Below, piece by piece: positions 32,315-41,664 of a stretch of 64,000 nt of DNA. Origin of the DNA: Pseudomonadota bacterium (GTDB taxonomy: Bacteria; Pseudomonadota; Alphaproteobacteria; Rhizobiales; Devosiaceae); assembly GCA_023433775.1 (NCBI GenBank), contig JAEYTY010000019.1:1-64000 (forward strand), given 5' to 3'. Below the pieces are notes generated by a model that saw nothing but the letters and a program-made list of their open reading frames with translations, was not told the origin of the DNA and searched no databases. The position numbers were made by a program, and so were the translations under genes. Within the stretch, counting starts at the first letter, position 1. Each line of letters starts with the position of its first letter.

Positions 32315-35300
32315 CTATTCCGCCGCGTCGCGGCTCACCACGGTCACGCCGTTCTTTTCTTTTTCCTTCAGCCCGGCTTCCTGGCTGACGATATAGCGGC
32401 TGGCGCCATCGGCATCATTGGGGATTTCCACCGCCATGCCGTCAAAGCCCGCCGGTGCCGCGGCCGCTGCCGGGCGACGGAATGCGCGGTCGCGCAGCCC
32501 ACCGAATATATTGCGCAGCCACTGCATCTGCTTCCACATCACGGTCGGCGCAGTGATCATCACCGGCACCATCACCAGCGTCAGGGCCGTCGAGAAGAAC
32601 AGGCCCGAAACCAGCGCTGCCGACAGATGGATGAACCAAGACCCCGCAAGGCCACCGACCACGATTTCACGGCGGATGAAGTCGAACTCCACATTCGCCC
32701 ACATCGGGATCACGCCAAGCGCGGTGAGGAAAGCTGTGAGCAACACCGGACGAACGCGCTGTGCGGTCGTCAGCAGCATGGCCTTCACGGCTTCCACGCC
32801 CTGATGGCGGTGGTAGTCATTATAGGTGTCGATCAGCACGATGCCGTTCTTCACCACAATGCCCGCTAGCGCCACGATGCCGAGGCCGGTCATGATCGCC
32901 GAGAAGCTCATCCCGGTTAGCAACATCCCCAGCAGCACACCGGCAACCGACATGATGACCGTCGAAAGCGTCACCATCACCTGGTAGAAGCTGTTGTACT
33001 CGAGCAGCAGGATGAAGAAGATCAGCGCCATGGCCATGCCGAAGGCCTGCCCGATAAAGGCATTGGCATCGCCCATCTGCTCTTCCGCACCGCCGAACTC
33101 GACGCTCACGCCCTCAGGGAAATCCTGCTGCGCGATCCAGCTCTGCAGTTCCTGCACCTTGTCGGCGGCATAGACGCCTTCCGGCAGGTTGGTCAGGCCC
33201 GCAGCCACAGGCATCGTATAGACCTGGTTGCGGCGCTGGATATTGGCAACCTTGGGCACGGCCTGGCGGCTGATGAAATTGCTCACCGGGATCATGCCCT
33301 GCGGCGTTGCGATGCGCATGGAGTCGAGCGCGTCAAACGTGCGCTCCTCCTTGGGCAGGCGCACACGGATGTCGAGTTCATCGCCCGTCGCTGCGTCGCG
33401 ATAGGTGCCGAGCTTCACGCCGGAGGTCACCAGCTGCACATAGGGCGACAGCTCGCGCACGCCGATGCCGTAATTGCCCGCAGCGGCGCGGTCGATGGTG
33501 ATCTGCCAGTCGATACCGGGGGAGGGGCGGCCATCTTCGATGTCCACCGCTTCCGGCCAGCTCGCGATATGGTCGCGGATCTGGGTGACCACTGGGACTA
33601 GGTCATCGTAATTCGTGCTGTCGACGCGCAGGTTGATATCCTTGCCCGCCGGCGGACCATTTTCCGCCGCCATCACCTGGATATCGAGTCCCGCAAAGCC
33701 GGCCACACGCTGGCGGATTTCAGCGAAGATTTCCGTCGCCGGAACGCGATTGTTCCAGTTGATCAGCTGCAGCTGGAAATTGCCGATCGTGTCAGGCGGC
33801 GTCGAGCCGAAGGCGCCGGTCGAGCCGAACTGCATGATCACGTCCTGCACGCCCTGCACCTGGATGAGTTCGCTCTCGATCTCGGTGAGCATGTCGCGCA
33901 CTTCTTCGGGCGAGTAATTGCCCTTGCCGACTACGGCGACCGTGGCGAATTCCGGTTCGGAAGCCGGGAAGGCTTCCGTGCCCGTGGGGTTCATCGCATA
34001 GGACACGAAGATAGCGGCGATAATGCCAAAGCCAACCGCCAGCGTCGGCAGCGGCCAATGCAGCAGTTTGTCCATCACCCGCACATAGATGCCTGTCAGC
34101 CCGCTGACCTTTTTCACATCAAACTTGTCGGGATACATGACGATGTCGGCCTTGGCCTTCTCCTTCTCGTCCACATGGGTCGAGGCGATGATCGACCCGA
34201 TCACCGGCATGAAGATCAGGGCCGAGATGAAGGACGCCACCATGACGATGATCACGATCATCGGCAGATAGCTCATGAACTTGCCGATAATGCCCGGCCA
34301 GAACAGCAGCGGCACAAAGGCGCCCAGCGTGGTCGCCGTAGCACCCACCACCGGCACAAACATCTTGCGCATGGCCATGATGAAGGCTTCGCGCTTGGGC
34401 ACGCCTTCCTGCAGTTTGCGCTCGGCATATTCGACGACCACCACGGGGTCGTCCACCAGCACGCCCACCGCGATCACGAGGCCAAACATCACCATCATGT
34501 TGATGGTCATGCCCAGCGATTGCGCGACAAGGAACGCCATCATGAAAGAGAGCGGGATCGAGAGCCCGATCATCAGCGCCGGGCGAACGCCCAGCGTGGC
34601 CACGCAGGTGATCAGCACCAGCGCCACAGCGGTCAGCACCGCCGCTTCAAGCGAGCGGAAGAGGCTTGTCGTTGTATCCGCCTGGTCGAGGAAGAACGAA
34701 TAGGAGACGCCCGTAGGCCAGGACTTTGCCGCTTCCTCGGTCGCCGCGCGCACCTTTTGCGAGACGTCGATGATATTGGTGCCCAGCTTCTTGGACACAC
34801 CCAGGATCATCGCCGGCGATCCGTTCACCTGCGTATATTCCGTGGCGTCGGCCAGTGTGCGGGTGATCGTGGCAACGTCGCCAAAGGTCACGATGGTATT
34901 GCCATCGGTCTTGAGCGGCAGGGTGTAAATGTCCTCGGCCGTCGTGATGAGGCCCGGCACTTCGATATTGAACGAACCCTGCCCGGTATTGAGCGTGCCG
35001 CCAGCCACAACCATATTGTTGCGCGCCAGCGCGTCAAACAATTGGCTGGCCGTCAGCCCATAGGCTTCCAGCCGCAGCAGGTCGAGCCGGATTTCGAGCT
35101 GTTCCTTGCGCGCGCCCGAAAGTTTGGCTTCGCGCACTTCGCCAATGCCTTCCAGCGCATCCTGCAACTGTTCGGCGCGGCGCGTCAGTTCCTTTTCCGG
35201 TGCCGATCCATAAACGGCCACCGAGATGATCGGCATTCCGACCAGGTCAATTTCATTGACGGTCGGGTCATTGGCGTCGGTCGGCAGCTTGGCCTTGATC

Positions 35301-35644
35301 GCATCGACCTTGGCGCGCGTATCCTGCAGCGCCTGGTCCTTGTCGGTATTGATGTCGAATTCGAGGAAAACCGAGGCATGGCCCGTGGTCGAGGTCGAAC
35401 TGATATTGGACAGGCCCGGCAGGTTGGCGAGCTCTTCCTCAGCCGGCTTGGCCAGCAGGTTTTCCGCGTCGCGGGGCGACACGCCGGACTGGCTGATCGA
35501 CACATAGAGATAGGGCACGTCGATGGCCGGGAAGCTTTCCTTGGGCATCGACACATAGGCACCCGCGCCCGCAACGAGCACGATGAACATGACCGTCAGG
35601 ACGACACGCGGCATCCTGAGGATTCTTTCGATGAAATCGAGCAT
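32315..35644 (-). CDS. RND efflux pump inner-membrane permease
   Basis: An 1109-residue AcrB/HAE1-like proton antiporter with the typical twelve helices: TM1 at about 12-32, two large periplasmic loops, and the TM4 proton-relay pair in GVLVDDPVVVVEYAERK. It lies 11 bases downstream of the adaptor gene on the same strand, in the order padR-adaptor-permease. No outer-membrane channel gene is present, so the pump must borrow a TolC-like protein. The C-terminal 60 residues are an Ala-rich cytoplasmic tail. Substrates are unknown; homologues export drugs, detergents or plant compounds. Confidence 0.95.
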   Translation of the reverse strand: MLDFIERILRMPRVVLTVMFIVLVAGAGAYVSMPKESFPAIDVPYLYVSISQSGVSPRDAENLLAKPAEEELANLPGLSNISSTSTTGHASVFLEFDINTDKDQALQDTRAKVDAIKAKLPTDANDPTVNEIDLVGMPIISVAVYGSAPEKELTRRAEQLQDALEGIGEVREAKLSGARKEQLEIRLDLLRLEAYGLTASQLFDALARNNMVVAGGTLNTGQGSFNIEVPGLITTAEDIYTLPLKTDGNTIVTFGDVATITRTLADATEYTQVNGSPAMILGVSKKLGTNIIDVSQKVRAATEEAAKSWPTGVSYSFFLDQADTTTSLFRSLEAAVLTAVALVLITCVATLGVRPALMIGLSIPLSFMMAFLVAQSLGMTINMMVMFGLVIAVGVLVDDPVVVVEYAERKLQEGVPKREAFIMAMRKMFVPVVGATATTLGAFVPLLFWPGIIGKFMSYLPMIVIIVMVASFISALIFMPVIGSIIASTHVDEKEKAKADIVMYPDKFDVKKVSGLTGIYVRVMDKLLHWPLPTLAVGFGIIAAIFVSYAMNPTGTEAFPASEPEFATVAVVGKGNYSPEEVRDMLTEIESELIQVQGVQDVIMQFGSTGAFGSTPPDTIGNFQLQLINWNNRVPATEIFAEIRQRVAGFAGLDIQVMAAENGPPAGKDINLRVDSTNYDDLVPVVTQIRDHIASWPEAVDIEDGRPSPGIDWQITIDRAAAGNYGIGVRELSPYVQLVTSGVKLGTYRDAATGDELDIRVRLPKEERTFDALDSMRIATPQGMIPVSNFISRQAVPKVANIQRRNQVYTMPVAAGLTNLPEGVYAADKVQELQSWIAQQDFPEGVSVEFGGAEEQMGDANAFIGQAFGMAMALIFFILLLEYNSFYQVMVTLSTVIMSVAGVLLGMLLTGMSFSAIMTGLGIVALAGIVVKNGIVLIDTYNDYHRHQGVEAVKAMLLTTAQRVRPVLLTAFLTALGVIPMWANVEFDFIRREIVVGGLAGSWFIHLSAALVSGLFFSTALTLVMVPVMITAPTVMWKQMQWLRNIFGGLRDRAFRRPAAAAAPAGFDGMAVEIPNDADGASRYIVSQEAGLKEKEKNGVTVVSRDAAE

Positions 35645-35655
35645 TGGCCTGGTCC

Positions 35656-36882
35656 CTAGCTGGCAGTCGGTTCAGCAGCAGCCGATGCGGGGTTGGCGTC
35701 CACAGCCTGTCCCGCATTCACATTTTCCTGGCCAACGGTGATCACCTGCGAAACCACAGGCAGCCCGGTAACCCACACGCCTTCGCGCGTATCGCTCACA
35801 ATGGTAATGGCGTGGAAGGCAACCTTGCCGTCCTCCACTGTCCGCACGCCCAGCGTGCCTTCGTCGTTCAGCGTCAGCACCGACTGGGGCAGCAAATGCC
35901 CCGGCGCCATGCCGATATTGACAACGGCCTCGGCGGTCACGCCATCGCGGATCGCATAGTCATCGTTCGGCAGCTCGATTTCGGCGGCAAACGAACGCGT
36001 CGCATTGTCGGCGACCGAGGAAATATAGGTCACCTTGCCCTCGACATTCTGGCCGGTCACGGTTTTTACCTTGGCCTCAAGGCCGATCTTGGCCAGCCCG
36101 ATATGGGCTTCCGGCACCATGCCGGTAAAGATCATCGGGTTGAGCTGCACAATGGTCGCGCAGGCGCCGCCGGCATTGAGCATCGAGCCGGCATTGGCCA
36201 GCGGGTCCTGCACAAGGCCCGCGACCTTGGCGGTGATTTCCGTCCGCGCCAGCTCGGCCTTGGCGTTTTCGAGACCGGCCTTGGCCTGGGTCAGCGCCAC
36301 TTCCACCGAATTGGCGGAGTTGACGGCGGCCAGCCCGCGCTGGCGCAGGTCGGCATTGGTATCATAAGCCTGCTGCGCCTGGGCAAGAGCGGCTTCGGCC
36401 TGTGTGACGGCGGCGGCGCGGGTGCCCTGGTCCAGCGTGCAAAGCGGATCGCCGATTTCGACGCGCTGTCCCTTGGTCACATGCACCACATCCACCGCGC
36501 CTGCAGTTTCTGCGGCGGCGGTGACGATGGCCTTGGCCTTGGTGCGGCCGCGCAGCGGCACTTCGATGGGCATGGCCTGTGCGGTGAACATCTGCGTGCG
36601 CACGCTCTGCAGCGGTGCATCGGCGCCCGTCGTTTCTTCATTGCGCTGAGCAATGGTCAGATGCGGGTCGACCGCCGGATGCGGATGCTCGGCCAGCACG
36701 CCTGCATTGCCCAGCGTTGTTGCCAGAGGACCGTGTTCCTGTCCCTCGATCACCGAAACGATCGGCTTTTCGCCATTGCCCGGGCCTTGCCCGCCAATCA
36801 CCAGCGTGCCGGTCGCCAGCCATGCGCCAGCCAGCAGAAGGATAGTAAACGCCAGCCCGTACGAAAACCATGCACGCATCAA
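35656..36882 (-). CDS. RND efflux periplasmic adaptor (membrane fusion protein)
   Basis: A 408-residue adaptor that links the permease to an outer-membrane channel. An N-terminal membrane segment (about 8-30) is followed by the barrel-sandwich hybrid halves around an alpha-helical hairpin (about 145-215; AAVTQAEAALAQAQQAYD), the beta-barrel and the membrane-proximal domain. The C-terminus is Ala-rich. It sits between padR (nine bases upstream) and the permease (11 bases downstream) and is certainly in one operon with them. Confidence 0.93.
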   Translation of the reverse strand: MMRAWFSYGLAFTILLLAGAWLATGTLVIGGQGPGNGEKPIVSVIEGQEHGPLATTLGNAGVLAEHPHPAVDPHLTIAQRNEETTGADAPLQSVRTQMFTAQAMPIEVPLRGRTKAKAIVTAAAETAGAVDVVHVTKGQRVEIGDPLCTLDQGTRAAAVTQAEAALAQAQQAYDTNADLRQRGLAAVNSANSVEVALTQAKAGLENAKAELARTEITAKVAGLVQDPLANAGSMLNAGGACATIVQLNPMIFTGMVPEAHIGLAKIGLEAKVKTVTGQNVEGKVTYISSVADNATRSFAAEIELPNDDYAIRDGVTAEAVVNIGMAPGHLLPQSVLTLNDEGTLGVRTVEDGKVAFHAITIVSDTREGVWVTGLPVVSQVITVGQENVNAGQAVDANPASAAAEPTAS

Positions 36883-36891
36883 TATTGCCCC

Positions 36892-37440
36892 TTACTCCGC
36901 CGCGTCTTTACGCGACTCGGCTTTCGCCAACCCAATTAGTTCGTGCATATGGGCGCGCAGATACTGCTCTGCAACCTCAAGCACTGCCTTACCGTAATTA
37001 ATCGTCCAGATATCGGTCGGTCCGCAGGATTTATCCTCTGCAAACTCCTCAAGCTGCTTCCGCCCGGATGCGGTGCGCTCCAGAAATTCATTGACCCGCG
37101 CCTCGACCAGGTCCTGCGGCAGGATATGCGCAAAGCGCGCCAGCAACAGGAAGGGGCTACGGAACACGTCTTCGCCCAGCGGCCCGCTCAGTTCGTCGGC
37201 AAACACGCGACGCCCGAGCTCGGTAATGGAATAGACCTTGCGCGCGGGCTTGCCGTCCTGCTGTTCGGCGCGGCTGGTCACCAGCTTTTCGTCTTCGAGC
37301 TTGGCCAGCGCCGGATAAATCGAGCCATAGCTGGCTTCGACGAAATAGGAGCATTCGCCTTCGGCGCACATGCGCCGGATGTCATAGCCCGTGGCTTCGC
37401 CGTTATAGAGAACGGACAGACACAGCGTTCTGACATTCAT
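36892..37440 (-). CDS. PadR family transcriptional regulator
   Basis: A 182-residue PadR repressor. I chose the ATG at 37440 because GGAG lies nine bases upstream and the protein then begins MNVRTLCLSVLYNGEATGYD, as usual; the ATG at 37461 has no ribosome site. The winged helix (about 1-85) includes SYGSIYPALAKLEDEKLV, and the C-terminal helical part (about 95-175) provides dimer contacts and effector binding. It is the first gene of an RND efflux operon and should repress it until an inducer binds. Two adjacent AT-centred dyads upstream (37466-37498) are the likely operators. Confidence 0.93.
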   Translation of the reverse strand: MNVRTLCLSVLYNGEATGYDIRRMCAEGECSYFVEASYGSIYPALAKLEDEKLVTSRAEQQDGKPARKVYSITELGRRVFADELSGPLGEDVFRSPFLLLARFAHILPQDLVEARVNEFLERTASGRKQLEEFAEDKSCGPTDIWTINYGKAVLEVAEQYLRAHMHELIGLAKAESRKDAAE

Positions 37441-37465
37441 GGGGCAAAGCTCCGCAAGCATATAA

Positions 37466-37498
37466 CAGGCCGATATATGTCGGGCGTATATATGCCTG
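37466..37498. promoter_or_regulatory. Tandem dyad operator of the padR-RND operon
   Basis: Two near-palindromes abut: CCGATATATGTCGG (37470-37483) and GGCGTATATATGCC (37483-37496), both with a TATATA-type centre, and the pair is framed by CAGGC (37466-37470) and GCCTG (37494-37498). The site lies 26-58 bases upstream of the padR ATG. PadR proteins bind AT-rich dyads of this sort, so it is a good autoregulation site. Confidence 0.55.
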
Positions 37499-37571
37499 GC
37501 CGTATTTGATCAAGCTCGACCCTACTATAGGTCCCGCAGATCAGTTAACCGCTGGTTGCATGGCCGCTAGG

Positions 37572-38405
37572 CTATTGAGCCAGCAATTGCTGCATTTCCC
37601 CGGCGGCCCGCTGCGCCAGTTCAAGGCTCGCGGCGGCAACGAAATAGGGGTTCAGGAACTTCAGGTCCCCCTTGCCATAGCGCAATGGTGCACCATCCAG
37701 CGTCACCACGGCCCCGCCTGCTGCTTCAAGCACAGCCTGGCCCGCGGCGGTATCCCATTCGCAAGTCGGCGTAAATCGCGGGTAAAGCTGCGCATCGCCC
37801 CGCGCCAGCAGGCAGAACTTCAGCGACGAGCCGACGGAGACATCGCTTTCTACGTCCAGCGTCCGGCAAAGCTGCTCCAGCGCGGCATGGCCATGCGACC
37901 GGCTGGCCACAATCCGCAGCTTTTCCATCCACCCGACAGTGATGGCGCGTCGATCAGTCACAGCGCCACCGACCACCATTCCCGTCCAGGCGCCGGTGCT
38001 GTCGCCGGCAAAGATTTCGCCCGTGGCCGGCGCCAGCACCACGCCCATCACCGGGCGCCCATGCTCCACCAGCCCGATATTGACCGTGAACTCGCCATTG
38101 CGCTTGATGAATTCCTTGGTCCCGTCCAGCGGGTCGACAACGAAATAGCACTCGCCCAAAACCGGGATAATCCCCGCCGCCACGCTTTCCTCGCCCAATA
38201 CCGGAATGCCGGTCGGGCGCAGCATGTCGATGATCACCTTTTCCGCCGCCGCATCGGCTTCCGTCACCGGTGACCCGTCGCTTTTGGAAACGGCATGGAT
38301 CGTCCGTCCATAAACCTCCATGATCACCGCGGCAGCTGCAATAGCAGCCTCAACCGAAATCGTGGTGAGGGCAGGGGCTTCCACTTCAGCGGCCAAAACC
38401 GTCAC
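37572..38405 (-). CDS. cysQ: 3'(2'),5'-bisphosphate nucleotidase CysQ
   Basis: Member of the inositol monophosphatase superfamily that removes the 3'-phosphate from PAP/PAPS, a by-product of sulfate assimilation. Metal-binding motifs: GEESVAAG, DPLDGTKEFIKRNGEFTVNI and CEWDTAAGQAVLEAAGG. The 277 residues are normal length. The GTG start overlaps the nadC stop (GTGA, 38402-38405), showing translational coupling with nadC. FIKRNGEF is the form typical of CysQ rather than SuhB. Confidence 0.92.
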   Translation of the reverse strand: MTVLAAEVEAPALTTISVEAAIAAAAVIMEVYGRTIHAVSKSDGSPVTEADAAAEKVIIDMLRPTGIPVLGEESVAAGIIPVLGECYFVVDPLDGTKEFIKRNGEFTVNIGLVEHGRPVMGVVLAPATGEIFAGDSTGAWTGMVVGGAVTDRRAITVGWMEKLRIVASRSHGHAALEQLCRTLDVESDVSVGSSLKFCLLARGDAQLYPRFTPTCEWDTAAGQAVLEAAGGAVVTLDGAPLRYGKGDLKFLNPYFVAAASLELAQRAAGEMQQLLAQ

Positions 38406-39271
38406 TTGCCACCGCCAATGGTCACATCCAGCCCCAGGTCGAGCGGCTTGGCGCCCATGGTGATCTGGCTGGTGGAAATATAGTCGACGCCCGTTTCGGC
38501 AATCGAGCGCACCCGGTCCAGCTTCACCCCGCCTGATGCCTCGAGCTTCGCCCGCCCGGCATTGATCGCCACGGCCTGCTTCAGCGTCTCATTGTCCATA
38601 TTGTCGAGCAGCACCACGCGGGCACCTGCCGCCAGCGCTTCTTCCAGCTCGGCCAAAGTGGTGACTTCGATTTCGATGGCCACCAGATGCCCGGCAAATG
38701 CCTCCGCCGCCCGATAGGCCGCACCCACGCCGCCCGCCACCGCGATATGATTGTCCTTGATCAGGATCGCGTCATCGAGCGCATAGCGATGGTTCGAGCC
38801 ACCCCCGCAGCGCACCGCGAATTTCTCGAAAGCCCGCAGCCCGGGCGTCGTCTTGCGCGTATCGCAGATGCGCGCATTGGTGCCCGCCACCGCATCGGCA
38901 TAGGTCCGCGTCAGCGTCGCGATCCCGCTCAGATGATTGAGAAAGTTGAGCGCTACGCGCTCGCCCGACATCAGCAGCCGAGCCGGCCCGCGCACCAGCG
39001 CCACGACACCACCGGCCTCAACGCGGTTGCCATCCGCAAGCTTCGGCTCAAACGATACCCCGTCTCCTACAAGCCGAAACGCCGCCGCCGCCAGCTCCAG
39101 CCCGGCAATCACCCCGGCTTCACGGGCCGAAAGTTCCGCCTCGGCCCATGCATCCGGCGCCAGCGTCGCCTGGCTTGTCAGGTCTCCCGCCAGCCCCAGA
39201 TCTTCCTCCAGCGCCGCCGAAACGGCGCGCTCGACAAGCAGGCGCGGCAATTGAGCGGGCAGGGCGGTCAT
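38402..39271 (-). CDS. nadC: Nicotinate-nucleotide pyrophosphorylase (carboxylating)
   Basis: Converts quinolinate and PRPP to nicotinate mononucleotide in de novo NAD synthesis. The 289 residues show the family segments LTSQATL, GERVALNFLNHLSGIAT, ICDTRKTTPGLRAFEKFAVRCGG (given here in parts: RKTTPGLR and HRYALDDAILIKDNHI), and the C-terminal phosphate-binding ASGGV. The ATG at 39271 is preferred over a GTG at 39280. nadA and nadB are not here. cysQ is coupled downstream by a GTGA overlap; nadE is far away at 12-14 kb. Confidence 0.95.
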   Translation of the reverse strand: MTALPAQLPRLLVERAVSAALEEDLGLAGDLTSQATLAPDAWAEAELSAREAGVIAGLELAAAAFRLVGDGVSFEPKLADGNRVEAGGVVALVRGPARLLMSGERVALNFLNHLSGIATLTRTYADAVAGTNARICDTRKTTPGLRAFEKFAVRCGGGSNHRYALDDAILIKDNHIAVAGGVGAAYRAAEAFAGHLVAIEIEVTTLAELEEALAAGARVVLLDNMDNETLKQAVAINAGRAKLEASGGVKLDRVRSIAETGVDYISTSQITMGAKPLDLGLDVTIGGGK

Positions 39272-39389
39272 GGGCGGCACACCGGTTCAAAAAAGCTGCC
39301 GGTGCTTTACGCCGCGCGCCGCCCCGAAGCAACCGCTGGCAAATTACCCAACCCAAGCTTTTGGATTACCCACGCCGATGGCTCCTGCC

Positions 39390-39517
39390 CTCCCTCCCCC
39401 TTGAGGGGAGGGTAGCGACGCTAGGCCCGTAAGGGCCTTAGCACAGATGGGGTGGGGTAGTCTCGTGATCCAACGATTGCCCCCCACCCTCATTCCCTCC
39501 CCTCAAGGGGGAGGGAG
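39390..39517. repeat. REP-like inverted repeat pair in the nadC-SDR gap
   Basis: A 23-base element at 39390-39412 (CTCCCTCCCCC then TTGAGGGGAGGG) recurs as its exact reverse complement at 39495-39517. Each copy can itself fold (CCCTCCCC with GGGGAGGG). Between them are GCGACGC-type flanks and a small stem around GGCCCGTAAGGGCC (39424-39437). The layout of two inverted short palindromes about 80 bases apart is that of a REP doublet. A third exact copy lies at 42765-42787. The rest of the gap from 39272 to 39558 shows no gene. Confidence 0.8.
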
Positions 39518-39558
39518 GCGACGCCTCGAGAAATCCATGATGCGGCAAGGCCCTAAAC

Positions 39559-40341
39559 CTAGCGCAGCAGGCTCTGCCCGCCATCAATCCATACCGGCGA
39601 GCCGGTTACATGCCGCGCGCCATCCGAGCAGAGGAACAGGATCACGTCGGCAACGTCCTTCGCCTTGCCCTTGGCCCCGCCGGTCAGCGGAATATCGCCC
39701 TCGGGAAAGATCGCGGGGATTTCCGTCTCGTGCTTGTCCCGGTGCTCGGTATTCTCGGAAATCTCGCTCTCGACCCCGCCGGGGCAAACCGCATTGATCC
39801 GGATGCGGTGCCGCGCCAGTTCCAGCGACAATTGCTGCACCAGCGCCAATTGCCCTGCCTTGGTCACCGAATAAGCGCTGGCCCCCGGCGTGGTGAATGT
39901 GCGCGTGCCATTGATCGAGGAAACCACCACAATCGAGCCGCCGCGCGCTTCCATATGCGGCACGGCATGGTGGATGGTGAGATAGGTGCCGCGCAGATTA
40001 ATGGCGATGGTCTTGTCCCATTCCTCGGGCGTTAGCTTCTTGATGGGTGCCCAAACCCCGTTGATCCCGGCATTGGCCACCACGATGTCGAGCTGCCCGA
40101 AGCGCGCGATGATATCGTCCATCAGCGCCTTCATGCCCGCGTCATCGGTCACGTCACCCGTCACCGCGTGCGCCACGCCACCGGCTTTCGTGATTTCCGC
40201 TGCCGTCGCCTCAACCTCTTTGGCCGTGCGGCTCATCACCACGACCTTGGCGCCGGCCTCTGCCAGCGCCAGCGCCGTCGCCTTGCCAATGCCCGAACCG
40301 CCGCCGGTCACCAGCGCCACCTTGCCTTCAAAATCAGTCAT
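39559..40341 (-). CDS. SDR family oxidoreductase
   Basis: A 260-residue classical short-chain dehydrogenase. Cofactor loop TGGGSGIGKA, NAG motif (VANAGINGV), catalytic Ser in VVSSINGTR and the Tyr-Lys pair in SAYSVTKAG are all present. The Arg in MSRTAK after the second strand suggests NADP(H) preference. The ATG at 40341 is chosen because GGAG lies six bases upstream. The C-terminal ITGSPVWIDGG-like end (VTGSPVWIDGGQSL) is typical. It lies 48 bases downstream of a sugar isomerase gene on the same strand, so it may act on a sugar or sugar-derived alcohol. Confidence 0.92.
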   Translation of the reverse strand: MTDFEGKVALVTGGGSGIGKATALALAEAGAKVVVMSRTAKEVEATAAEITKAGGVAHAVTGDVTDDAGMKALMDDIIARFGQLDIVVANAGINGVWAPIKKLTPEEWDKTIAINLRGTYLTIHHAVPHMEARGGSIVVVSSINGTRTFTTPGASAYSVTKAGQLALVQQLSLELARHRIRINAVCPGGVESEISENTEHRDKHETEIPAIFPEGDIPLTGGAKGKAKDVADVILFLCSDGARHVTGSPVWIDGGQSLLR

Positions 40342-40389
40342 GCCGTTCTCCATCTCTTCTGGGGCAACGCAAGAAAGCGGCAAAGGTTG

Positions 40390-41652
40390 TCAGCGCACCC
40401 CGTGGTCGGCCTCGATGATCGCGTGCGTCAGGCTCCCTGTCGCCGGATAAAGCGGAATGAGGCACGCCTGCAGTGCGTGATAAATATCGGGCTTGCCGGT
40501 AAACAGCCGCGAAGCCGGCGTCAGGTCCTCGCGCAATTCGCTGAGCCATCCGCCGCGCTCATGGTCGATCACATGATTTTCGACATGATCCCAGAGCCTG
40601 CGATACCAGATCTGGAAATAGGGATCAGGATCATAGGCCGAGATGTACGCCGCAGCGCCAATAGCCTCGGCTGCCGTCCACCACATCTTTTCGCGCATGA
40701 TGGGCTTGTTGTCCCAGTCCAGCGTGTAGAAGAAGCCGCCATGCACCTTGTCCCAGCCCAGCTCGATGGATTGGCGGAACAGGTTCCGCGCCGCATCGGT
40801 CATCCAGCCATGCTGCTTCCCGCTCAGCACAAACAGCTGATACAGCAGCCGCGCCCATTCCAGCCAATGCCCCGGCGTCGTGCCCGATGGGCGGAACATT
40901 TCAGATCCCACATAGTCCTTGTCGAGCACCCAGTTCTCGTCGAAATGCTCGGCCACCCGATGCCCGAGCGGCACAGCATTCTTGGCAATGATCAGTTGCG
41001 CGATCCGCTCGGCCTTGCGCAGATAGGCCTCATTGCCCGTCGCCTCATAGGCCGCCATCAGCGCTTCGGTCAGGTGCATGTTCGAATTCTGGCCGCGATA
41101 ATTGGCCACCGGCGACCAGTCATTGCCGAACTCTTCGCGCACCGCGCCGACCTTGTCGTCCCAGAACCGCGCTTCGATCACCGCCGTCGCATCGGCAATC
41201 ATCTGATCGGCGAGGGGATGCCCCACCAGCTTTGCGCTCGAACCGGCCAGCAGCACAAAGGCATGGCCATAGGCCTGCTTGCTGCCATCGACATGCCCGT
41301 CATCATTCAGCGACCATACATAGCCGCCGTGGCGCTGGTCCCGATGCTTCTCCCAGAGATAGCGCATCCCGTGGTCGATGATCTCGTCCGATCCCGGCCG
41401 CCCGATCAGGCTGCCAATCACAGCGCAATGGATCATGCGCGTCGTCACATGGATTTGCCGCGTGGCATTGTCCGGCGACAGCGGCTTGCCCTCGTCGTCC
41501 AGCTCGAAAAACCCGCCCTTGGGATTGATCGAGGCGGCCTCGAAAAAATCATAGAGATTATTGGCCTGCCGCATCAGATATTGGCGGTGAAACGGCCGTT
41601 TCTGCCATGGGCTGGAATTGGTCTTGGGCAGCGAAAATGCAGCGTCGGTCAT
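40390..41652 (-). CDS. AGE family epimerase/isomerase
   Basis: A 420-residue (alpha/alpha)6-barrel protein of the N-acylglucosamine 2-epimerase family. It keeps the family's aromatic and His-rich pocket, for example HVTTRMIHCAVIG, GGYVWSLND, NSNMHLTEALMAAYEAT and PGHWLEWARLLYQL. The closest functional types are aldose-ketose isomerases such as mannose isomerase and YihS-like sulfoquinovose isomerase rather than true epimerases, but choosing would need a tree. A GAGGAG ribosome site precedes the ATG. It is 12 bases downstream of fbp and upstream of an SDR gene, suggesting a sugar-handling operon. Confidence 0.9.
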   Translation of the reverse strand: MTDAAFSLPKTNSSPWQKRPFHRQYLMRQANNLYDFFEAASINPKGGFFELDDEGKPLSPDNATRQIHVTTRMIHCAVIGSLIGRPGSDEIIDHGMRYLWEKHRDQRHGGYVWSLNDDGHVDGSKQAYGHAFVLLAGSSAKLVGHPLADQMIADATAVIEARFWDDKVGAVREEFGNDWSPVANYRGQNSNMHLTEALMAAYEATGNEAYLRKAERIAQLIIAKNAVPLGHRVAEHFDENWVLDKDYVGSEMFRPSGTTPGHWLEWARLLYQLFVLSGKQHGWMTDAARNLFRQSIELGWDKVHGGFFYTLDWDNKPIMREKMWWTAAEAIGAAAYISAYDPDPYFQIWYRRLWDHVENHVIDHERGGWLSELREDLTPASRLFTGKPDIYHALQACLIPLYPATGSLTHAIIEADHGVR

Positions 41653-41664
41653 GGGGGCTCCTCG

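Noticed and set aside
34058..35659. A 533-codon plus-strand frame over the RND permease.
   Set aside because: Asp/His/Arg-rich antisense shadow of a clear membrane pump.
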